Assembly: GCF_017304615.1 (NCBI RefSeq)
Contig: NZ_JAFKLZ010000002.1
Span: forward strand, 434,001-498,000
Source: Sphingomonas sp.
GTDB lineage: Bacteria > Pseudomonadota > Alphaproteobacteria > Sphingomonadales > Sphingomonadaceae
Length of the DNA: 64,000 nt
Direction: 5' to 3'
Of the stretch, positions 53,338 to 64,000 are shown in pieces (within the stretch, counting starts at the first letter, position 1; every line of letters begins with the position of its first letter). The notes beneath the pieces were generated by a model. The model saw nothing but the letters and a program-made list of their open reading frames with translations. It did no database searches and had not been told where the DNA came from. A program made the position numbers and the translations under genes.

Positions 53338-55326
53338 TCATCCGGCGATACGCAGCCCGATCCAGAGCGTGCGCGGCGTGCCGAGGTCGATCGATCCCGC
53401 CTGATTGCGCGTCACTACCTTCTCGTCGAACAGGTTCTCGCCGCGCAGAATCACCGATACGCGGCGTCCGATCGGCACCTTTGCAACCGCGTCTACGGTC
53501 GTTGCGGCGGGCAGGACGTTGGTCTGGAGGTCGTCCTCATACTGATCGCCGACGTATCGCGCGGTCAGCGACAGCAAAGCGCCCGACTGCAGCGCCCAGG
53601 CGACGGTCGCGCTGGCCGCGTGGCGCGGGCTTTGCGCGGGTGCGAGGCGGTCGAGCGGCGTGCCCGGCGCGCGCACTCGGCTGAGGCTATAGGCGTAGGA
53701 CGCGCTCAGCGAAAACGGGCCGCGCCGCCACGCCAGGCTCGCCTCGATCCCGGTCGCGTCGATCGAATCGACATTGTCGCGGCGGCGCAGCGTCGGGGTG
53801 ATCGTGACGTTGGCGATCGCGTCGCCCAGCCGATTGTAGAAGCCGGTCAGACTGACCTGCATGCCGCTGGCGGGTCGGAAATCGACCCCGCCCTCGATCC
53901 CGCGCAGCCGTTCGGGCTTCAGATTGGCATTGGCTTGCGTCGTAATCGGGAAGACCACGAACGGGCGATAGAGTTCGTTGAGCGTCGGCAAGCGGAACCC
54001 CGCATAGGCCGCCGCGCGCAGATCGGCCCAGGGCGCGGCATGGAACAGCAGCCCGGCGCGCCCGGTCGCTTCGGTGCCGCTGCGATCGGCGAAGGCGTTG
54101 GTCACAGTCGGCGCGCCGGCGGCGTCGCGTTCACGGAAGAAACCGTTCGCGATCGTCCAGCGATCGACGCGCGCGCCACCGGTCAGCACCAGCCGACCGA
54201 TCGTCCAGTCGTCCTCCGCGAACAGCCCGGCGACGGTCGCCTGCCCGCCCGCATTGCGCCGCGCGGTGACGAGGCCCGCGGCGCTATAGGCGTCCTCGAA
54301 CAATTCGCCGTCGGCGCGCCGCACGTCGCCGCCGATCCGCAGCACATGCCCGCCTCCGACCGGGGGTCTCAGCTCGATCTTGCCGCCGATCCCGGTCGAG
54401 GGCGTATCGCGCTGGTCGAGCGTCAGGCGGAAATTGGTCGCGCTGATCACCTTGTTGGTGAAGTTGCGCACTTGAAGATAGGCGATCGCATCGATCTGCC
54501 ACCGCCCGCGCGCCACCAGCCGGACGCTGGCATCCTCCCCTTCCGAACTCGAATCGGCGCCGCGAAAACGCAGCGTGCGGTTGTCGCCGAACGCGGTCCC
54601 CCGCACCTGAAGCTCGGCATCGCCGCCGACCGGAAACACCGCGCGCGCATTGGCCGACCAGTCGCGGTAGCGCGCCGGCACGCTCGCCGCGACGCGCTGG
54701 TCCGGCGGCGTGGTCATGAACCCGTCACCGCGTTCGAACCGGCCCGACACGCTCGCGAACCCGCGCCCGAGCGTCGGCGACAGGCTGGCGGCAATGCTTT
54801 CCGAATTGCGGCTGCCGTAGAATGCTTCGCCCGCAACCGGCGGCAAGTCGCCGCGATCGCCGCTGATCAACTCGATCGTGCCCGCCACCGAGCCCGCCCC
54901 GAACGGCCCCGACCCGCCGCCCCGCGTCACGCGAATCGCCGCCAGCCGATCGGGGACCAGCGCGGTGAACGGGATATAGCCGAAGAACGGATCGGCGACC
55001 GGCACGCCATCGAGCAGCACCAGGGTCCGGCTCGACGCATTGCCGCCGAGCGCGCGGAGCGTCGCGCCCTGCGCCGAGGGGTTGGCGGAACGGCTGTCGG
55101 ACCGGCGGAATTGCTGGAACCCGGCGACGTCGCTCAGCACATCCTCGACCCGGCCCGAGGCGTCGTTGGTCAGCCGGTCGCGGTCGATCACCACCGAACC
55201 GTAAGCGGGCGTGCCCGGCGGCACGTCGAGGCCGCGACCCAACACCACGATGTCGTCGCCCGGCGCGTCCTGCGCCCGCGCCGCGCCGCACCAAACCGTC
55301 GCCAGCAAGAACAGGGTTCGCCGCAT
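53338..55326 (-). CDS. TonB-dependent receptor (BtuB-like)
   Basis: Outer membrane receptor of 662 residues with a signal peptide (MRRTLFLLATVWCGAARA). The plug domain has VEDVLSDVAGFQQFRRSDSRSANPSAQGAT, TLVLLDGVPVADPFFGYI and GGGSGPFGAGSVAGTIEL, and the barrel ends in LWIGLRIAG. Takes up an iron complex, cobalamin-like or other large ligand with TonB energy. Start ATG 55326 is preferred; the frame is open to 55551, but that part overlaps the RNB gene. It is divergent from the RNB ribonuclease. Confidence 0.93.
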   Translation of the reverse strand: MRRTLFLLATVWCGAARAQDAPGDDIVVLGRGLDVPPGTPAYGSVVIDRDRLTNDASGRVEDVLSDVAGFQQFRRSDSRSANPSAQGATLRALGGNASSRTLVLLDGVPVADPFFGYIPFTALVPDRLAAIRVTRGGGSGPFGAGSVAGTIELISGDRGDLPPVAGEAFYGSRNSESIAASLSPTLGRGFASVSGRFERGDGFMTTPPDQRVAASVPARYRDWSANARAVFPVGGDAELQVRGTAFGDNRTLRFRGADSSSEGEDASVRLVARGRWQIDAIAYLQVRNFTNKVISATNFRLTLDQRDTPSTGIGGKIELRPPVGGGHVLRIGGDVRRADGELFEDAYSAAGLVTARRNAGGQATVAGLFAEDDWTIGRLVLTGGARVDRWTIANGFFRERDAAGAPTVTNAFADRSGTEATGRAGLLFHAAPWADLRAAAYAGFRLPTLNELYRPFVVFPITTQANANLKPERLRGIEGGVDFRPASGMQVSLTGFYNRLGDAIANVTITPTLRRRDNVDSIDATGIEASLAWRRGPFSLSASYAYSLSRVRAPGTPLDRLAPAQSPRHAASATVAWALQSGALLSLTARYVGDQYEDDLQTNVLPAATTVDAVAKVPIGRRVSVILRGENLFDEKVVTRNQAGSIDLGTPRTLWIGLRIAG

Positions 55327-55381
55327 GGATGGCGCTCTAGCATCGCTCGACAGCAAGGCCACGGACTCTATAGCGACCGAG

Positions 55382-56767
55382 ATGAAAGCGATCGCCGATC
55401 CCGACAATGCGCTGGGCCGCGGGCTGGCCACGATCCGCGAGCAGTTCAAGGTGCCGGGGGAATTTCCACCCGCCGTGCTCGCCGCCGCCGAGCAAGCGGC
55501 GAAGCGCGCGCCGACCGCGCATGCCGACCGCACTGCGACGCGCTTCGTCACACTCGACCCGGCAGGATCGACCGACCTCGACCAGGCATTCGCGATCGAG
55601 ACGGCGGGCAGCGACCTGCTGCTGCACTATGCGATCGCCGACGTGGCGTGGTTCGTCGACGATGGCGGTTCGATCGACGCCGAGGCCTGGACGCGGGGCG
55701 AAACGATCTACCTGCCCGACGACAAGGCGCCGCTCTATCCGCGGGTGCTGAGCCAGGGAGCCGCCAGCCTGTTGCCCGATGGTCCGCGCCCCGCCGTGGT
55801 CTTCACCGTCCGCGTCGTGTCCGACGGCGGGGTGAAGCTCGACGGTGCCGAGCGCGCGGTGATCCGCAGCCAGGCCAAGCTCGGCTACGAAACCGTCACC
55901 GACGCCGATCTGCCCTCCGGCTTCGCCGACCTCGCCGCGCGCATCGCCGCAGCCGAGGACGCGCGCGGCGCGGCCCGCGTCGATCCGCCGCAGCAGGAGG
56001 TCGAGGCGGTGCCGGGCGGCGGCTTCGAACTCGCCTTCCGCCCCTATACGCCGTTCGAGGATCGCAACGCCGCATTGTCGCTGGCGACCAACATGGCGAT
56101 CGCCGACGCGCTGCAGGCGCATCATACGGGGCTGTTCCGCGTCATGGCCGAGCCGGACGCGGGCGCCATCCGGCGGCTGCGCCACACCGCTGCGGCGTTC
56201 GGGCTGACCTGGCCGGGAAATGTCGACCTCGAACCGTTCGAACGCACACTCGATCCCGCCGACCCGAAACAGGCCGCGTTCATGCTGGCGATCCGCCGGG
56301 CCGGGCGCGGCGCGTCCTACGTTCCGTACCAGGAGGGCGTCACGCCATGGCATGCGGCGATGGCGGCGACCTATGCGCACGCGACCGCGCCACTTCGCCG
56401 CCTTGCCGACCGCTATGTGGTGATGGCGACGCTCGCGATCGCCAATGGGCAACCTGTTACGGCGCTTCTCACCGACGCGTTCGCCAAGCTGCCGCAAGTG
56501 ATGGCGCGGGCCGACGCCTTGTCCGGGCGCGTCGAGCGCGCGGTGGTCGATCTGGCCGAGACGGTGCTGTTGCGCGCGGATGTCGGCAAGATCTTTCCCG
56601 CGGTCATCACTGATCTGGACGAACGCGGCGCGCGGATGCAGCTGACCGACCTGCCCGTCGTGGCGCGCGTCGACGCCAAGAACGTGACCCCGGGCGACAC
56701 GATGCGCGTGCGGTTGACCTCGGTCGATCCGGTGCAGTGGGAGCTGCATTTCGACCGGGTGAACTAG
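55382..56767 (+). CDS. RNB-domain ribonuclease (RNase II/R type)
   Basis: Exoribonuclease-like protein of 461 residues, shorter than RNase R because it lacks the cold-shock and S1 domains. The RNB catalytic motif is TLDPAGSTDLDQAFAIE with Asp ligands, followed by LHYAIADVAWFV and, near the end, HATAPLRRLADRYV. It probably degrades RNA from the 3' end, but the missing RNA-binding domains make activity uncertain. ATG 55382 (MKAIADPDNAL) is chosen since ATG 55325 would put it inside the start of the divergent receptor gene. Confidence 0.87.
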   Translation: MKAIADPDNALGRGLATIREQFKVPGEFPPAVLAAAEQAAKRAPTAHADRTATRFVTLDPAGSTDLDQAFAIETAGSDLLLHYAIADVAWFVDDGGSIDAEAWTRGETIYLPDDKAPLYPRVLSQGAASLLPDGPRPAVVFTVRVVSDGGVKLDGAERAVIRSQAKLGYETVTDADLPSGFADLAARIAAAEDARGAARVDPPQQEVEAVPGGGFELAFRPYTPFEDRNAALSLATNMAIADALQAHHTGLFRVMAEPDAGAIRRLRHTAAAFGLTWPGNVDLEPFERTLDPADPKQAAFMLAIRRAGRGASYVPYQEGVTPWHAAMAATYAHATAPLRRLADRYVVMATLAIANGQPVTALLTDAFAKLPQVMARADALSGRVERAVVDLAETVLLRADVGKIFPAVITDLDERGARMQLTDLPVVARVDAKNVTPGDTMRVRLTSVDPVQWELHFDRVN

Positions 56768-56906
56768 GCGGTCGGACGCAGATCCCAAGCATCGATATCG
56801 GTATCGGTGTGGCATTTCGCCCACCAAATCGGCCAGAACGGGCACATTTTTGCGACATTTGGACTTTAGGGGGATCGCATCCCCATCAGCGGAAACCAAC
56901 ACAACA

Positions 56907-59480
56907 ATGCGTCGATCGTTTTCCATTGCCCTGTTGCTCAGCGGCATCGCGCCCACCGCGCTTCACGCGCAGACCCAGCCCGCGCCGGCGCCCACTCCCG
57001 CCCCCGCGCCGCAGCCCGACGAGGGGTCGATGAGCGACGAGCCCGACATCATCGTCACCGGCACGCGCAACCTGCCCGGGTCGGTGATCGGCGACATTCC
57101 GCCCGACCAGCAGCTCGGCCCGGCCGACATCCGCTCCTACGGTGTCAGCAGCGTCGCCGACCTGCTCACCGAACTCGCGCCGCAGACCACCAGCGGGCGT
57201 GGCGGCATGCCGGTCGTGCTGCTCAACGGCCGCCGCATCTCCAGCTTCGCCGAAATCCGCGACTTGCCGACCGAGGCGATCGCGCGCGTCGATATCCTGC
57301 CCGAGGAAGTCGCGCTCAAATATGGCTATCGCGCCGACCAGAAGGTGGTGAACTTCGTCCTGCGCCGCCGCTTCCGCGCGATCACCACCGAATTGGGCGA
57401 TCAGCTGGCGACCGACGGCGGGCGCAACACGCCGGGCGCGAAGCTCGACATTCTCGACATCAACCGCGACACGCGGCTGAGCTTTCACACCGGCTATACG
57501 CAGTCGTCCGTGCTGCTCGAAAGCGAACGCGACATCGCGCCGATCGCCGGCAACACGCTGGATGACCGGGCGTACCGCTCGCTCCTGCCGTTCACGCGCT
57601 CACTCGACTTCGGCACCGTCTATGCGCGGCCGATCGGCAAGGTGTCGACGACGCTCAACGGCACCGTCGCCTACAGCGAATCGAACGGCCTGCAGGGTTT
57701 CGCTCCCGGCAACCCTTCGTCGGGGTTCGTGATCGGCCAGCGCAACACGTCGATGACCTATCACCTGGGCGGCACCGCGAACGGCGATTTCGGCGGCAAC
57801 TGGCGCTGGAACCTGACCAGCAATTACGACCGCGTCGACAGCCAGACCTTCACCGACGCCGGGGTCGATACGCCGGGCGTGCCGGCCGCCAATCGCGGTT
57901 TTTCGACGTCGAACACCGGCAACGTCAACGCGCTGGTCAACGGCAAGCTGTTCAAGCTGCCGGCGGGCGACGTGTCGACCGCGATCCGCGTCGGCGGGTC
58001 GCTGTCGCAACTCGACAGCCGCTCGCAGCGGTTCGGCATCACCCAGCGCGGCAGTATCACGCGCAACGTCGCCAACGGCCAGATCAACGTCGACGTGCCG
58101 ATCGCGAGCAAGTCGAAGGACGTGCTGGCGTTCCTCGGCGACTTGTCGATCAACGGCAATTTCGCGCTCGACAGCGTGTCGGACTTCAGCACGCTCAAGA
58201 CGATCGGCTACGGCGTCAACTGGGCGCCGATCAAGCAAGTGCGCGTCATCGCATCGATGATCGACCAGGACGAGGCGCCGACGGCGAACCAGCTCGGCGA
58301 TCCGGTGATCGTGACGCCGAACGTGCGCATCTTCGACTATGTCACCGGCCAGACGGTTACCGTGTCGCGCACCTCGGGCGGCAACCCGCTCCTGGTCGCC
58401 GACACCAAGCACAGCTTCAAGCTGGGCGTGACGATCAAGCCGCTCGACAAGACCGACCTGACGCTGACCGCCAATTACGTGAACACGTCGGTGCGCAACG
58501 CCAGCGCGAGCTTCCCTGCGGCGACCGCCGCGATCGAGGCGGCTTTCCCGAGCCGCTTCACGCGCGATGCGTTCGGCAATCTGACCGCGATCGACGCGCG
58601 CCCAGTCAATTTCGCGCGCACGGAAAGCTCCGAACTGCGCTGGGGCATCAACTTCTCGAAGCCGCTCAAGTCGAAACTGCAGAAGCAGATCGAGGCGTTC
58701 CGCGCGGGCACCGGACCGGACCCGCGGCCCGCGCTCGCCGGACTGCGCAGCCTGGCCAACCAGCCGAGCGTGTTCGGCGGGACGCTGGCGCAGGGGTTCG
58801 GGGGTGGAAACCGCGGCCAGGGCGGCCAGGGCGGACAGACCAACCCGCCACCGCCCCCGGCTGACGGCTCTCCTCCGCCGCCCAACGCCGCCGGTAGTCC
58901 CGGTGGCCCCGGTGGGCCGGGCGGTGGAGGCGGCGGGTTCCGCGGTGGCGGCGGTGGCGGTGGCGGACGATTCGGTGGCGGCCCGGGCGGCGGCGGCGGG
59001 CGGATCAACTTCGCCTTCTACCACACCTGGCACTTCGTCGACCGCGTCGACATCGCGCCGGGCGTACCGTCGATCGACCTGCTCAACGGCGGGGCGATCG
59101 GATCGGGCGGCCAGTCGCGCCACGAACTTGAAGCGCAGGCGGGCTATTCGAACAACGGCCTCGGCGCGCGCGTCTCGGTCAACTGGCAAAGCGGGACGCG
59201 CGTGATCGGCGGCACCGCCGCCACACCGACGACGCTTGATTTCTCGAGCCTGGCGACCGCCAATCTGCGGCTGTTCTTCGATCCGACGACACGGCCCGAT
59301 CTGATCGCCAAGCACAAATGGCTGATCGGCACGCGGTTCGTGGTCAGCGTCGACAATGTGTTCAATTCGCGTCAGCGCGTGCGCGACGCGGCGGGCGACA
59401 CGCCGGTCAGTTACCAGCCCGATTATCTCGACCCGCTGGGCCGCACGATCAGGATCGGAATCCGCAAATTGCTGTTCTGA
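56907..59480 (+). CDS. TonB-dependent receptor with Gly/Pro-rich insert
   Basis: Outer membrane protein of 857 residues with signal peptide (MRRSFSIALLLSGIAPTALHA), then a plug domain with SVADLLTELAPQTTSGRG and VVLLNGRRISSFAEIRDLP and the sequence GYRADQKVVNFVLRRRFR typical of the sphingomonad subfamily. Residues about 629-701 are an extreme low-complexity stretch of Gly, Pro and Asn (PPPPPADG, then PGGGGGGFRGG), placed in the barrel half. The barrel ends LDPLGRTIRIGIRKLLF. Transported ligand unknown. An in-frame ATG at 56850 exists but the signal peptide starts at 56907. A hairpin GGGGAT/ATCCCC (56870-56884) lies in the leader. Confidence 0.93.
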   Translation: MRRSFSIALLLSGIAPTALHAQTQPAPAPTPAPAPQPDEGSMSDEPDIIVTGTRNLPGSVIGDIPPDQQLGPADIRSYGVSSVADLLTELAPQTTSGRGGMPVVLLNGRRISSFAEIRDLPTEAIARVDILPEEVALKYGYRADQKVVNFVLRRRFRAITTELGDQLATDGGRNTPGAKLDILDINRDTRLSFHTGYTQSSVLLESERDIAPIAGNTLDDRAYRSLLPFTRSLDFGTVYARPIGKVSTTLNGTVAYSESNGLQGFAPGNPSSGFVIGQRNTSMTYHLGGTANGDFGGNWRWNLTSNYDRVDSQTFTDAGVDTPGVPAANRGFSTSNTGNVNALVNGKLFKLPAGDVSTAIRVGGSLSQLDSRSQRFGITQRGSITRNVANGQINVDVPIASKSKDVLAFLGDLSINGNFALDSVSDFSTLKTIGYGVNWAPIKQVRVIASMIDQDEAPTANQLGDPVIVTPNVRIFDYVTGQTVTVSRTSGGNPLLVADTKHSFKLGVTIKPLDKTDLTLTANYVNTSVRNASASFPAATAAIEAAFPSRFTRDAFGNLTAIDARPVNFARTESSELRWGINFSKPLKSKLQKQIEAFRAGTGPDPRPALAGLRSLANQPSVFGGTLAQGFGGGNRGQGGQGGQTNPPPPPADGSPPPPNAAGSPGGPGGPGGGGGGFRGGGGGGGGRFGGGPGGGGGRINFAFYHTWHFVDRVDIAPGVPSIDLLNGGAIGSGGQSRHELEAQAGYSNNGLGARVSVNWQSGTRVIGGTAATPTTLDFSSLATANLRLFFDPTTRPDLIAKHKWLIGTRFVVSVDNVFNSRQRVRDAAGDTPVSYQPDYLDPLGRTIRIGIRKLLF

Positions 59481-59485
59481 CCTGA

Positions 59486-62098
<2,613 letters not shown>

Positions 62099-62229
62099 TC
62101 TGACTGTTCTTAACGGACCCAAATAGGCTCCCCTTGGCCTCAATTAGACTGTTGTTGGACTCGATTAAGCTGGCGGGTCCCACTGGGACGCTCGTCTCCG
62201 ACATTTTGGCACGACGCTTGTTGGCGACA

Positions 62230-62886
62230 CTATCGGACTTGGGCGCGCGCGGCGACGATGGCCTTGGTAAACCCGGATTCGTCGAGTGCGCCGGTGACGA
62301 GCAGCGGGCCTATCAGGTAAGCCGGCGTCCCAGCGACCTTCAACGACGCGGCATCCCGGCTGTTCCGCTCCAGTTGTGCGTCGATATCGTTCGCATGCGC
62401 CCGAAGATCACGCTGCGTCATCGCCCAATTGCCGCCGGCTGCCTCCAAGTCTTCGCGCAGCACCATTTCGTCGATAACGCGCCGTTCCGCCATGAGCCGG
62501 TCATGTAGCGCGGGGTAGATGCCTTGGCGGGCGGCAGCGATGGCGACACGGGCAGCGCGTTCCGACCGTAGGCCGAAGATCGGCCAATCGCGATATATTA
62601 CGCGCGTGTGGCCATCCCGTGCGACGGCCGCATGAAACGCCGGGCTCGCCAGCTTGCATGCGGGACACTGATAGTCTGTGAACACCACTACGGAGAGCGT
62701 TGGCGCGCCGACCGTCCAAGAGGGCGAGACTTCGTCCTCAAGCATCGCGCGCGCTATCGGATTTGCGCCGACATCGCGACCCACCGGGGCAACGTCTCTC
62801 AGCAGCGCGCCAATGAACCACCCAACCAGGACAACGACCAGTAGTTGGGCGAACTCCTTGCGCGTTATCGACCTTTTCAGATGCAT
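62230..62886 (-). CDS. DsbA-like thioredoxin-fold protein, membrane anchored
   Basis: Protein of 218 residues with an N-terminal hydrophobic segment (FAQLLVVVLVGWFIGALL), so it faces the periplasm. The active site is C74-P-A-C77 (FTDYQCPACKLAS), as in bacterial DsbA and BdbD-like proteins, and the cis-proline loop is VAGTPAYLIG near residue 190. It makes or isomerises disulfides. It lies downstream of the metallo-hydrolase gene on the same strand after 79 bases. Codon use is less GC-rich than in gyrB. Confidence 0.88.
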   Translation of the reverse strand: MHLKRSITRKEFAQLLVVVLVGWFIGALLRDVAPVGRDVGANPIARAMLEDEVSPSWTVGAPTLSVVVFTDYQCPACKLASPAFHAAVARDGHTRVIYRDWPIFGLRSERAARVAIAAARQGIYPALHDRLMAERRVIDEMVLREDLEAAGGNWAMTQRDLRAHANDIDAQLERNSRDAASLKVAGTPAYLIGPLLVTGALDESGFTKAIVAARAQVR

Positions 62887-62965
62887 GCCTTTTCTAGCTT
62901 CTGTCGCAAGCCCGCGCTAGTCACGACCATGTCTGACGAACCCAGTGTGGTAGAGATAGCCCCAC

Positions 62966-63847
62966 TCACATTTCGCTTTTCGGCCCTCTCCATTTCACCG
63001 GTATTCGCAGGTATGCGACGCCATTCGCCTCCGCCTCGGCGAAGTGGCCAGCCCGGATATTCACCTGGATCGATGGCAGCAATAATTTCGGAACGGACAG
63101 TCCGGCATCGCGACGCTCGCGCATGGCCACGAACTCATCTTCAGTGACGCCGTCATGGACGTGCACGCTCGAACGACGCTGCTCTCCCACAGTCGTCTCC
63201 CAGCGATATTCGTCACGCCCCGGCGCCTTGTAGTCGTGACATAGGAACAGCCTCGTCTGGTCTGGAAGCGATAGCAGGCGACGGATCGAACGATACAGCG
63301 TGCGCGCATCGCCTCCGGGGAAGTCGGCGCGCGCGGTGCCGTAGTCTGGCATGAACAACGTATCACCGACGAACGCAGAGTGTCCGATTAAATAGGCGAG
63401 GTCCGCCGGTGTGTGGCCAGGAACGTGCAGCGCTTCGACTTCCAAGCCGCCAATCGCGAAGCGCTCGCCGTCGTCGAATAGGCGGTCGAAGTCGGATCCA
63501 TCGGTGTTTAAGTCTGTCATCGCGAAAACCGGGCGAAAGAGACGCTGGACGTCGCGGATATGCGCGCCGATGCCGATCCAAGCCCCGGTATGCGCCTTGA
63601 TGAACGGCGCTGCCGACAGATGATCCGCGTGAGCATGCGTCTCCAGCACCATCTCGATCCGCCAGTCATGCTCTCGGGCAAAGGCGATGATCCGTTCCGC
63701 CGATCGGGTGTCGGCTATGCCGCTGGCGAGATCGAAGTCCAACACGGGGTCGATAATGGCTGCGGCGCGGGTGGCCGGATCGCCGACGAGGTAGCTTATC
63801 GTGTTGGTGGGCTCGTCGAAGAAGGCTTCGATAGCTGGCTGGGTCAT
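62966..63847 (-). CDS. Persulfide-dioxygenase-like metallo-hydrolase (ETHE1/Blh type)
   Basis: Metallo-beta-lactamase-fold protein of 293 residues. Metal site: H71-x-H73-x-D75-H76 (THAHADHLSA), H145 in VPGHTPADLAYL, D162 in GDTLFMPDYGTARADFPGGDARTLYRSI, and a His in LCHDY. This matches ETHE1/Blh enzymes, which oxidise glutathione persulfide to sulfite in sulfide detoxification. GGAGGACGATC supports the start. It is transcribed from a promoter shared with the regulator at 63921, so it is probably induced by sulfide or persulfide. Confidence 0.9.
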   Translation of the reverse strand: MTQPAIEAFFDEPTNTISYLVGDPATRAAAIIDPVLDFDLASGIADTRSAERIIAFAREHDWRIEMVLETHAHADHLSAAPFIKAHTGAWIGIGAHIRDVQRLFRPVFAMTDLNTDGSDFDRLFDDGERFAIGGLEVEALHVPGHTPADLAYLIGHSAFVGDTLFMPDYGTARADFPGGDARTLYRSIRRLLSLPDQTRLFLCHDYKAPGRDEYRWETTVGEQRRSSVHVHDGVTEDEFVAMRERRDAGLSVPKLLLPSIQVNIRAGHFAEAEANGVAYLRIPVKWRGPKSEM

Positions 63848-63867
63848 GATCGTCCTCCGCGAATGCC

Positions 63868-63901
63868 TTGACTATATATTAGCGATTGCTATTTAAGCAA
63901 T
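63868..63901. promoter_or_regulatory. Bidirectional promoter with ArsR/BigR-like operator
   Basis: ATTGCT-ATTTA-AGCAAT at 63885-63901 is a perfect 6-5-6 inverted repeat. On the plus strand TTGACT (63868-63873) and TATTTA (63890-63895) form a -35/-10 pair with 16 bases between. On the minus strand TTGCTT (63900-63895) and TATATA (63878-63873) do the same, also at 16 bases. The dyad covers both the plus -10 and the minus -35, so one bound repressor would switch both genes off. Confidence 0.65.
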
Positions 63902-63920
63902 GCCTTATGGAGTTTCTTGG

Positions 63921-64000
63921 ATGCTAAAGCCGCCGACGATGGACCTCGCGACCTTCGAGGCGAAGGCGGGGGAGGTCGCGGACACACTGAAAGCGATCGG
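63921..64000 (+). CDS. ArsR/BigR-like transcriptional regulator, N-terminal fragment (cut by window edge)
   Basis: Only the first 26 or so codons are in the window: MLKPPTMDLATFEAKAGEVA, then DTLKAIG. The start of BigR and similar ArsR-type proteins, which sense sulfide or persulfide with a pair of cysteines, reads like this (FEAKAGEVADTLKAIGN). The rest lies beyond base 64000, so the sensing Cys cannot be checked. GGAG about eight bases upstream fits ATG 63921. It is divergent from the persulfide-dioxygenase-like gene. Confidence 0.7.
   Translation, partial: MLKPPTMDLATFEAKAGEVADTLKAI

Noticed and set aside
53194-56613. Open frame of 1,139 codons across the TonB receptor and RNB genes on the plus strand
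   Set aside because: Mostly antisense to the receptor and in another frame of RNB, with an Arg/Gly/Ala-biased translation; both real genes have clear motifs.
62099-62229. End of a Tn3-like transposon after gyrB
   Set aside because: The sequence looks unlike the host but no terminal inverted repeat, target duplication or transposase was found.

Overview
The window reads as a chromosomal segment of a high-GC, yellow- or orange-pigmented alphaproteobacterium of the order Sphingomonadales, most likely Sphingomonas or a close relative. This is inferred from GC-rich codon use, a crtY-crtI-crtB carotenoid cluster, two TonB-dependent receptors of sphingomonad type, a PEP-CTERM protein with the PExxxW-type tail, sphingomonad-style small hypothetical proteins and dispersed CCGGACTTGATCCGG-type palindromes. 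No rRNA, CRISPR array or insertion sequence was seen, and no stretch longer than 300 bases lacks a gene.

Layout. 1-9 kb: end of the glutamate synthase large subunit, a glutathione transferase, CsaA, a PilZ membrane protein, divergent aminopeptidase N and M28 peptidase genes, an epimerase-like protein and an EamA exporter. 9-22.7 kb: threonine aldolase, a bifunctional class A penicillin-binding protein, an FMN reductase, a GH130-like glycosidase, tRNA-Thr(GGT), a class A beta-lactamase-like lipoprotein, L-aspartate oxidase, an esterase, a lone ABC ATPase, a zf-CHCC protein, TldD and a DUF5996 protein. 22.7-25.4 kb: a helix-turn-helix protein followed by a translationally coupled tcmP-DUF5131 pair of clearly lower GC, the most likely acquired module here. 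25.5-33.3 kb: thiC with its TPP riboswitch, two tandem ferritin-like exported proteins, MipA, DUF2141, a sterol-desaturase-family enzyme and a PEP-CTERM protein. 34-38.8 kb: crtY, crtI and crtB, with a secreted protein and a LOG-family gene between crtI and crtB, and two nearly palindromic repeats around the crtI-LOG segment. 39-50.4 kb: an S9 peptidase, an Atm1-like ABC exporter, DUF2726, GNAT, RecQ, a rhodanese/phosphatase-like protein, a second sterol-desaturase-family protein and a GMC oxidoreductase. 50.4-53.3 kb: the glnK-amt ammonium operon behind a near-consensus sigma-54 promoter, ended by a clear terminator, then DUF2007 and a PNPOx-like protein. 53.3-62.1 kb: a TonB receptor, an RNB ribonuclease, a second TonB receptor with a Gly/Pro-rich insert, a terminator and gyrB. 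62.1-64 kb: a lower-GC sulfur/redox segment with a DsbA-like protein and a persulfide-dioxygenase-like metallo-hydrolase that shares a bidirectional, operator-bearing promoter with a truncated ArsR/BigR-like regulator.

The best candidate for a poorly described system is the tcmP-DUF5131 module: a three-cysteine protein coupled by a TAATG overlap to a methyltransferase-like partner. The arrangement of repeats in the carotenoid cluster and the operator shared by the persulfide dioxygenase and its regulator are the next most interesting. All function calls come from reading motifs and recalling families; no database search was run.
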